Shown: piece after piece, positions 51,897 through 57,485 of the stretch | Layout: every line of letters starts with the position of its first letter | Position numbering within the stretch: position 1 is the stretch's first letter | DNA from: an uncultured bacterium | GTDB lineage: Bacteria; Bacteroidota; Bacteroidia; Bacteroidales; Bacteroidaceae | Direction: 5' to 3' | Assembly (NCBI GenBank): GCA_905215555.1 | Contig: CAJMQU010000030.1 | Coordinates: forward strand, 1-57,485 | DNA length: 57,485 nt | Notes under the pieces: model-generated | Seen by the model: the letters and a program-made list of their open reading frames with translations, nothing else | What the model was told of the DNA's origin: nothing | Databases searched by the model: none | Position numbers and translations under genes: made by a program

Positions 51897-52645
51897 TGTT
51901 CTGCATTGATAATCGCTGTGCGGATATTTATTTTAATCTGGCAGCAGAGGAGTATTTGTTGAAGCAGAAGCAGGGCAACTTCTTTATGCTTTGGCAGTCG
52001 GATCCTTCCGTTGTGATAGGAAAGCATCAGAGTGTGGCAGCGGAGGTGGACGAGGCATTCCTGCATGAAAAAGGTATAGCACTGGCGCGTCGCTTTTCTG
52101 GTGGAGGCGCTGTGTATCATGACCAGGGAAATATCAATCTGAGCTTTATTGAAACCAGGAGGCAACCGGATTTTGAATATTACCTGCAACTGGTGGTCGA
52201 CTTTCTTGAGAAAGTGGGTATCACAGCTTATGCCGGCCAGCGCCTGGGCATTTATGTGGACGAACGGAAAATATCGGGCAGTGCGCAGTGCATACACAAA
52301 GACCGTATGATGTTTCATTGCACTCTGTTGTTCTCCACCGACCTGGATACGTTGAATGCTGCATTGAACGGTCAGCCGGATGCAGAGAATAGTTTGCCGG
52401 GGTCTCGCACCTTGCGCGCCGTACCTTCCGTTCGGAGCGTGGTGACTAACGTGAAAGAGTTCTTGCCCGAGCCTATGGATATCAAACGCTTCATGCATCT
52501 GCTTTTCCATTCGTTTATAGATGATGACGATAACCGTATCTACCGTTTCTCCGCCGGAGATATGGAAGCCATCGAGCGGTTGAAAGAGGAAAAGTATGCT
52601 TTGCAGGAGTGGATATATCATAAATCAGCATTAACTTCTGCTTAG
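51896..52645 (+). CDS. lplA: lipoate-protein ligase
   Basis: A 249-residue member of the LplA/LipB/BirA superfamily. The lipoate-binding signature RRFSGGGAVYHDQGN (residues about 62-76) and the ligase Lys in DERKISGSAQ are present. It attaches lipoate to lysine in the E2 lipoyl domain encoded just downstream. Start ATG overlaps the lpdA stop (TAATG). The C-terminal accessory domain is short compared with E. coli LplA, closer to the single-domain type. Confidence 0.92.
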   Translation: MFCIDNRCADIYFNLAAEEYLLKQKQGNFFMLWQSDPSVVIGKHQSVAAEVDEAFLHEKGIALARRFSGGGAVYHDQGNINLSFIETRRQPDFEYYLQLVVDFLEKVGITAYAGQRLGIYVDERKISGSAQCIHKDRMMFHCTLLFSTDLDTLNAALNGQPDAENSLPGSRTLRAVPSVRSVVTNVKEFLPEPMDIKRFMHLLFHSFIDDDDNRIYRFSAGDMEAIERLKEEKYALQEWIYHKSALTSA

Positions 52646-52712
52646 GTTAAAAACTTACTATTCAGTTGTTTGTTGTATATGTAATAACCCCCAAAACCTA
52701 AAACTTAACTAT

Positions 52713-54014
52713 ATGTCGAAATTTGAAATAAAGATGCCTAAATTAGGCGAAAGTATAACCGAAGGTACCATCGTTTCTTGGTCGGTACAAGTAGGTGATG
52801 TCATCAAGGAAGATGATGTCTTGTTTGAAGTGAATACTGCTAAAGTCAGTGCAGAAATACCCTCTCCGGTAGCAGGTAAAATAGCGGAGATTTTGTTTAA
52901 GGAAGGAGATACCGTAGCTGTGGGTACGGTAGTTGCCATTGTTGATATGGATGGCGAAGATGAAGAGACTCCCCAGGATAGTTCTCCGGAGAATGTAAGC
53001 GGGAAAGTGGAGGCTGCTCCCTTGGAAACCGTATCGGAACAACTTCCCCAAGCGAAAGCTGTTCAGTCGGAAACAGAGCGCTGGTATTCACCTGTTGTTC
53101 TGCAACTGGCCCGTGAGGCTGGCATCCGGCAGGAAGAATTAAATACAGTTCCCGGTACCGGATATCAGAGACGGGTTAGTAAGAAGGATATCAGAAATTA
53201 TATTTTCCATAAGCAAAGTGGTAATGTGATTGCTGCTGCCCAAACCGATGTCAAACCGGCTTCTGCTGCTCCTGAGATACATCATAATACTCCGGGCACT
53301 AATATACCGGTGACCGAAGGTGTGGAGGTTAAAGAGATGGATCGTGTGCGCAAGGTGATAGCAGACCATATGGTGATGTCGAAACACACTTCTCCCCATG
53401 TCACCAATGTGGTGGAAGTGGATGTTACGAAACTTGTGAAGTGGCGTGATAAGAATAAAGATGCCTTCTTCCGCAAAGAAGGTGTGAAACTAACCTATAT
53501 GCCTGCCATTACAGAGGCTGTGGCAAAAGCGTTGGCCGCCTATCCTCAAGTGAATGTTTCGGTGGAGGGATATAATATCTTGTTCAAGAAGCACATCAAT
53601 GTTGGCATCGCCGTTTCGTTGAATGACGGTAACCTGATTGTTCCCGTTGTCCGTGATACTGACCGGCTGAACTTGAACGGTCTTGCCGTAGCCATAGACT
53701 CATTGGCACTCAAAGCCCGTGACAATAAACTGATGCCCGATGATATATCCGGAGGTACTTTCACGATTACCAATTTCGGTACGTTCAAGTCTCTGTTCGG
53801 TACGCCTATCATCAATCAGCCTCAGGTAGCCATTCTGGGAGTCGGGTATATCGAGAAGAAACCTGCCGTAATCGAGACACCGGAAGGTGACGTTATCGCT
53901 ATTCGCCATAAGATGTATCTGTCCCTTTCTTACGACCATAGAGTGGTGGACGGTTCATTAGGCGGTAACTTCCTCTATTATATTAAGGAGTATCTGGAAA
54001 ATTGGAATGAATAA
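52713..54014 (+). CDS. dihydrolipoamide acyltransferase (E2 of a 2-oxoacid dehydrogenase complex)
   Basis: A 433-residue protein: N-terminal lipoyl domain (1-80) with the target Lys44 in 'VNTAKVSAEI' (A in place of the common D before K); a linker; an E3-binding domain (about 125-165, 'SPVVLQLAREAGI'); and the catalytic domain (about 205-433) with the HRVVDG motif (SYDHRVVDGSLGG). It transfers the acyl group from E1 to CoA. It lies between the lipoate ligase and E1 genes. The acyl specificity is not certain; the layout resembles branched-chain complexes. Confidence 0.92.
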   Translation: MSKFEIKMPKLGESITEGTIVSWSVQVGDVIKEDDVLFEVNTAKVSAEIPSPVAGKIAEILFKEGDTVAVGTVVAIVDMDGEDEETPQDSSPENVSGKVEAAPLETVSEQLPQAKAVQSETERWYSPVVLQLAREAGIRQEELNTVPGTGYQRRVSKKDIRNYIFHKQSGNVIAAAQTDVKPASAAPEIHHNTPGTNIPVTEGVEVKEMDRVRKVIADHMVMSKHTSPHVTNVVEVDVTKLVKWRDKNKDAFFRKEGVKLTYMPAITEAVAKALAAYPQVNVSVEGYNILFKKHINVGIAVSLNDGNLIVPVVRDTDRLNLNGLAVAIDSLALKARDNKLMPDDISGGTFTITNFGTFKSLFGTPIINQPQVAILGVGYIEKKPAVIETPEGDVIAIRHKMYLSLSYDHRVVDGSLGGNFLYYIKEYLENWNE

Positions 54015-54032
54015 ACTAATACCTTGACGAAT

Positions 54033-56069
54033 ATGAAAAAATATGATATAAAAACCACAGATGTGGAACTTTTGAAGAAATGGTATTATCTGATGGCGTT
54101 GGGACGTGCACTCGATGAAAAGGCACCTGCCTATCTGCTGCAGTCTCTTGGCTGGTCCTATCATGCTCCGTATGCCGGACATGACGGAATTCAGCTGGCC
54201 ATGGGACAGGTCTTTACCAAAGGGGAAGATTTTCTCTTTCCGTACTATCGAGATATGCTCACTGTCCTTTCTGCCGGAATGACTGCAGAAGAACTGATAT
54301 TGAACGGCATCTCCAAAGCCACTGATCCCGGTAGCGGCGGACGCCATATGTCCAATCACTTTGCCAAACCGGAATGGCATATAGAGAATATATCTTCGGC
54401 GACAGGCACGCACGACCTTCATGCGGCTGGTGTGGCTCGCGCTATGGTCTACTATAATCATAAAGGAGTAGTCATTACCTCGCATGGTGAGTCTGCTGCT
54501 TCCGAAGGATTTGTGTATGAGGCCATCAACGGAGCCAGCCTCGAACGCCTCCCTGTCATCTTTGTATGGCAGGATAACGGATACGGCATCTCCGTCCCGA
54601 AGAAAGACCAGACGGCAGCCCGTAAAGCAGCCGATAACTTCTCTGGTTTCAAAAATCTGAAGATTATCCATTGCAACGGGAAAGATGTGTTCGACTCAAT
54701 GAATGCCATGACCGAGGCACGCGAGCATGCTTTGCTGAATCGTACTCCGGTCATCGTGCATGCCAATTGTGTCCGCATCGGTTCGCACTCCAATTCCGAC
54801 AAGCAGACCTTGTATCGGGATGAGAACGAGCTGGCTTATGTGAAGGAAGCCGACCCTCTGATGAAGTTCCGCCGGATGTTGCTGCGTTACAAACGTCTCA
54901 GCGAGGAAGAACTGAAGGAAATAGAAGAAAAGGCGAAGAAAGAGCTTGCCACAGCCAATCGTAAAGCGCTGACTGCTCCCGATCCTGATCCGAAAACCAT
55001 TTTTGACTATGTGCTGCCCGAACCTTACGAACCCCGGAAGTATAAAGAGGGTGTACACAGTGAGACGGAAGGGGAGAAGAAATTTCTCGTAAACGCTATC
55101 AATGAAACATTGAAGGCGGAGTTTCGCCATAATCCTGATACTTTTATCTGGGGGCAGGATGTTGCAAACCGGGATAAAGGCGGTGTGTTCAACGTGACGA
55201 AAGGTATGCAGCAGGAGTTCGGGGAGGCACGTGTGTTCAGTGCCCCCATTGCCGAAGATTACATTGTGGGCACGGCAAATGGCATGAGCCGTTTTGATCC
55301 TAAAATCCGTGTCGTAATAGAAGGCGCGGAGTTTGCCGATTACTTCTGGCCTGCTGTAGAACAATATGTGGAGTGTACGCATGAGTACTGGCGCAGTAAT
55401 GGAAAATTTGTGCCTAACGTGACTTTACGTCTGGCTTCAGGCGGATATATTGGCGGTGGGTTGTATCACTCGCAGAATATAGAGGGAGCCTTGGCTACAT
55501 TGCCTGGTGCGCGGATTGTCTGCCCGTCGTTTGCTGATGATGCAGCCGGGTTGCTTCGTACGAGTATGCGGTCCAGAGGGTTTACTTTATTCCTCGAACC
55601 TAAGGCTTTATATAACTCGGTGGAGGCTGCCACGGTTGTTCCCGATGATTTTGAAGTTCCATTCGGTAAAGCGCGGATCCGTCGTGAAGGTTCTGATTTG
55701 AGTATCATCACTTACGGCAACACTACACACTTTTGTCTGAATGTGGCTGAGCGACTGGAGAAAGAGGGGGGCTGGAGTGTGGAAGTCATTGACATCCGTT
55801 CGCTGATTCCGTTGGATAAGGAGACCATCTATGATTCGGTGAAGAAGACCAGCAAAGCATTGGTGGTGCACGAAGATAAAGTGTTTGCCGGTTTCGGTGG
55901 CGAAATAGCAGCCGGCATCGGTACGGATTTGTTCCGTTATCTGGATGCGCCTGTGCAGCGGGTGGGTTCTACTTTTACCCCGGTCGGTTTCAATCCGATA
56001 CTGGAACGTGCCATCCTGCCGGATGCAGATAAGATTTATGAGGCGGCCAAAAAGCTGCTGGAATATTAA
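54033..56069 (+). CDS. fused E1 alpha/beta 2-oxoacid dehydrogenase
   Basis: A 678-residue one-piece E1: the alpha part (about 1-330) and beta transketolase-like part (about 345-678; 'EDYIVGTANGMSRFDPKIRVV'), fused as is common in Bacteroidetes. The thiamine pyrophosphate motif normally GDG...NN reads SHGESAASEG...WQDNGYGIS, that is GES for GDG and DN for NN. E1 decarboxylates the 2-oxoacid and acylates lipoyl-E2. Likely substrate: branched-chain 2-oxoacids or a related acid, by homology class. The ATG at 54033 is chosen over the TTG at 54024. Confidence 0.9.
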   Translation: MKKYDIKTTDVELLKKWYYLMALGRALDEKAPAYLLQSLGWSYHAPYAGHDGIQLAMGQVFTKGEDFLFPYYRDMLTVLSAGMTAEELILNGISKATDPGSGGRHMSNHFAKPEWHIENISSATGTHDLHAAGVARAMVYYNHKGVVITSHGESAASEGFVYEAINGASLERLPVIFVWQDNGYGISVPKKDQTAARKAADNFSGFKNLKIIHCNGKDVFDSMNAMTEAREHALLNRTPVIVHANCVRIGSHSNSDKQTLYRDENELAYVKEADPLMKFRRMLLRYKRLSEEELKEIEEKAKKELATANRKALTAPDPDPKTIFDYVLPEPYEPRKYKEGVHSETEGEKKFLVNAINETLKAEFRHNPDTFIWGQDVANRDKGGVFNVTKGMQQEFGEARVFSAPIAEDYIVGTANGMSRFDPKIRVVIEGAEFADYFWPAVEQYVECTHEYWRSNGKFVPNVTLRLASGGYIGGGLYHSQNIEGALATLPGARIVCPSFADDAAGLLRTSMRSRGFTLFLEPKALYNSVEAATVVPDDFEVPFGKARIRREGSDLSIITYGNTTHFCLNVAERLEKEGGWSVEVIDIRSLIPLDKETIYDSVKKTSKALVVHEDKVFAGFGGEIAAGIGTDLFRYLDAPVQRVGSTFTPVGFNPILERAILPDADKIYEAAKKLLEY

Positions 56070-56080
56070 TTTAAAACGAA

Positions 56081-56590
56081 ATGATTATGAAAGAGATAGG
56101 ATTATTTTATGCGATGAATGCCGCAAAGACTTCTCATATTGCTGAGAAGATACGTGAGAAACTCGGGCATAAAGGGGTAGAAATGATACTGATAGAAAAG
56201 GCCTGGCAAAATGATTTCCAGGCTTATGATAATCTGGTAGTGGGTGCTTCCACCTGGTTTGATGGCGAACTGCCCACTTATTGGGATGAAATGATACCGG
56301 AGATAGAAAGCCTCGACCTGAAAGGCAAGAAAGTCGCCCTCTTCGGACTTGGCGACCAGATAGGTTATCCCGATAACTTTGTGGATGGATTAGGCATCCT
56401 GGCTGATGCCTTTGAGAAAGCAGGGGCTACTCTTGTCGGGTTTACTTCGGCAGAGGGATATTCGTTCAATCAGTCAAAAGCCCTGCGCGATGGCAAATGG
56501 TGTGGATTGGTAATTGATATAGAAAATCAGTCGAAGCTGACGGATAAGAGGATCGGAGAGTGGTGTGAACAGTTGAAAAAGGAATTCTAA
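56081..56590 (+). CDS. flavodoxin-like protein with altered phosphate loop
   Basis: A 169-residue protein with long-chain flavodoxin layout: 'GLFYAMNAAKTSHIAEKI' at the start, 'LVVGASTWFDGELPTYWDEM' (W for FMN stacking) and 'GLGDQIGYPDNFVDG'. The usual phosphate-binding loop TGxT is replaced by AMNAAKT, which lacks the glycine. Flavodoxins carry electrons through FMN. It follows the E1 gene by 11 bases, possibly with a role as electron carrier of this operon, by inference. The start may be the Met at 56087. A palindromic terminator follows. Confidence 0.85.
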   Translation: MIMKEIGLFYAMNAAKTSHIAEKIREKLGHKGVEMILIEKAWQNDFQAYDNLVVGASTWFDGELPTYWDEMIPEIESLDLKGKKVALFGLGDQIGYPDNFVDGLGILADAFEKAGATLVGFTSAEGYSFNQSKALRDGKWCGLVIDIENQSKLTDKRIGEWCEQLKKEF

Positions 56591-56619
56591 GTATACCAAG
56601 AGTGCTGCACAATGAGGGC

Positions 56620-56645
56620 ATATCAAAATTTTGATATTCTTTTTT
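56620..56645 (+). terminator. palindromic terminator after the flavodoxin gene
   Basis: ATATCAAAATTTTGATAT is a perfect 18-base palindrome followed by TCTTTTTT. It is likely the 3' end of the lpdA operon. Confidence 0.65.
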
Positions 56646-56702
56646 CATAACCTGCTGCAACCTAAGAGACAAGAGGGTGTTAAAAGCCACTTTGTGCATT
56701 CC

Positions 56703-56722
56703 GGGCGAATAATCATTCATCC
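56703..56722. repeat. GGGCGAAT-type hairpin, copy 4
   Basis: GGGCGAATAATCATTCATCC is a stem with one mismatch, followed by GCACATAG. It lies in the gap between the flavodoxin and GH43 genes, a region otherwise without features. Confidence 0.65.
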
Positions 56723-56849
56723 GCACATAGTGTAGCGTTTTGACATCCTCTTGTTAGGTTGAAAAACTTTATAACTTGTCGATAGAAAGCAAAAATAAAT
56801 GTTTATAAGCTTATAACTTTGGGATTACAACTTAATAAATCTTGTGATT

Positions 56850-56945
56850 TTATTTTGAAGGTGAGAGCAGACGAACGTGCATCTCCACTTGTTGGAGATT
56901 AGGATTCACCTCCTCATAGGGGGCCATGTCGATGACCGCTATGAT
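56850..56945 (-). other. out-of-frame GH43 C-terminal tail
   Basis: Downstream of the GH43 stop at 56914, a second frame on the minus strand reads AVIDMAPYEEVNPN followed by LQQVEMHVRLLSPSK and then a stop at 56850. This resembles the usual C-terminus of GH43-type enzymes ('PVLDM...' then 'LxxVxMxV'). It overlaps the end of the upstream frame, so a small deletion or frameshift has occurred near 56945. Confidence 0.5.
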
Positions 56946-57485
56946 AAACGTTGTACAAATCTCCATACTCATCCCTGACAAATGAATTATGTCCCGGTCC
57001 AACCTGAGAAACCGGTGAACCGTTGTTCATCCAGGAGCGTGGAGAGTTGCTCCAAGACGCCGGATCCAACAGGTTACTACCTTTTCGGGCTGTGAGCAGG
57101 CCGACCTCATAATTGCCTCCGGTAACACCTCCACCGGAATATACCATGTAGACATTGTCATCTTTGCTTTCCAGCACAAAAGGACCTTCGGCAAGTTGTA
57201 AAGACCTGATACAAAACGACCAGCTAAATGCTTCCGAACCAATAACAGATGGGGGGCTTGTCAATTTCCAGGGCTCTTTCGGGTCAACTGTAGCAATGCG
57301 AAGTACAGGTCCCGGATCTACGTCCTTTCCGTTCACGAAGCATTTCTTCCTGTCCGACCAGCAAACATAAGATTTTCCTCCATCCTCAAAGTAAGTCATA
57401 TCCAGTGATAGCCCGTCTATCCTTCCATCATGAATCTCGGGTACAAATCCATCCAATGGAAACGTAGGCTGCCTAAGAATGTGCT
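56914..57485 (-). CDS. GH43-type glycosidase, 5' truncated by window edge, C-terminus frameshifted
   Basis: The frame is open to the window edge and about 190 codons are visible. Family features: 'AEGPFVL' (the EGP catalytic acid region of GH43 five-bladed propellers), 'VYSGGGVTGGNYEVGLLTA', and 'GPGHNSFVRDEYG' (the conserved His). GH43 enzymes release arabinose, xylose or galactose from plant polysaccharides. The frame stops at 56914 right after YHSGHRHGPL. The expected C-terminal strand continues in another frame (56850-56945), so the gene may be a pseudogene or carry an assembly error. Confidence 0.72.
   Translation of the reverse strand, partial: HILRQPTFPLDGFVPEIHDGRIDGLSLDMTYFEDGGKSYVCWSDRKKCFVNGKDVDPGPVLRIATVDPKEPWKLTSPPSVIGSEAFSWSFCIRSLQLAEGPFVLESKDDNVYMVYSGGGVTGGNYEVGLLTARKGSNLLDPASWSNSPRSWMNNGSPVSQVGPGHNSFVRDEYGDLYNVYHSGHRHGPL

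Overview
The window is chromosomal DNA from a Bacteroides-type gut bacterium. Evidence: promoters of the form TTTG-N19-21-TAnnTTTG, SPII lipoproteins, gldH, a fimbrillin-family lipoprotein, a TamB/TamL pair, a one-piece E1 alpha-beta dehydrogenase, and a mreB-mreC-mreD-pbp2-rodA cluster next to purH. The species cannot be fixed from the sequence alone. Most of the window is core genome, and I see no intact phage, plasmid, IS element or CRISPR array.

Layout. 1-2.3 kb: the 5' part of initiator tRNA-Met (minus), then a TetR regulator, fabG and an RluA-type pseudouridine synthase. 2.3-4.0 kb: gene-poor, with a small Pro/Glu/Lys-rich secreted protein, a PDZ-like gene remnant and clusters of short repeats. 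4.0-11.5 kb: a sigma-54-dependent response regulator (minus), then a cyclophilin lipoprotein, an M16 peptidase, a MATE transporter and a hybrid histidine kinase with receiver and Hpt domains. 11.9-18.9 kb: tamB and the lipoprotein tamL. 19.0-19.9 kb: a sugar-nucleotidyltransferase.

20.1-24.6 kb (minus): a compact five-gene operon of HprK-related kinase, S24/S26 peptidase, PqqD-like peptide-binding protein, NTP_transf_5-type nucleotidyltransferase and ABC exporter. It looks like a peptide-modification and export system with no visible precursor, and it is the best candidate here for a poorly described system. 24.9-29.0 kb: an ABC-F ATPase and an M13 metallopeptidase, followed by five tandem 22-bp dyad units. 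29.3-36.7 kb: purH and the rod-shape cluster. 36.7-40.8 kb (minus): metF, holB, a PSP1/RicT-like protein and gldH. 40.9-42.8 kb (minus): a fimbrillin/FISUMP lipoprotein. 43.2-47.0 kb: metA (its residue 111 predicts acetyl-CoA use), a U32 peptidase, and an SH3/zinc-ribbon membrane protein.

47.1-50.4 kb (minus): a LuxR-type regulator with a degenerate receiver and a histidine-rich linker, followed by a TonB-dependent receptor whose promoter carries a perfect 20-bp palindrome; together they suggest a metal- or nutrient-responsive uptake unit. 50.5-56.6 kb: lpdA, a lipoate-protein ligase, E2 and fused E1 of a 2-oxoacid dehydrogenase complex, and a flavodoxin-like protein. The right edge holds the 3' part of a GH43-type glycosidase with an apparent C-terminal frameshift.

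Several dispersed repeat families are visible. One is a GGGCGAAT-N4-ATTCRCCC hairpin present four times. Another is a class with short arms and a shared core (CTRTRCAGCATGATAGCG), seen inside two coding regions: the linker of the hybrid kinase and the C-terminus of the nucleotidyltransferase.
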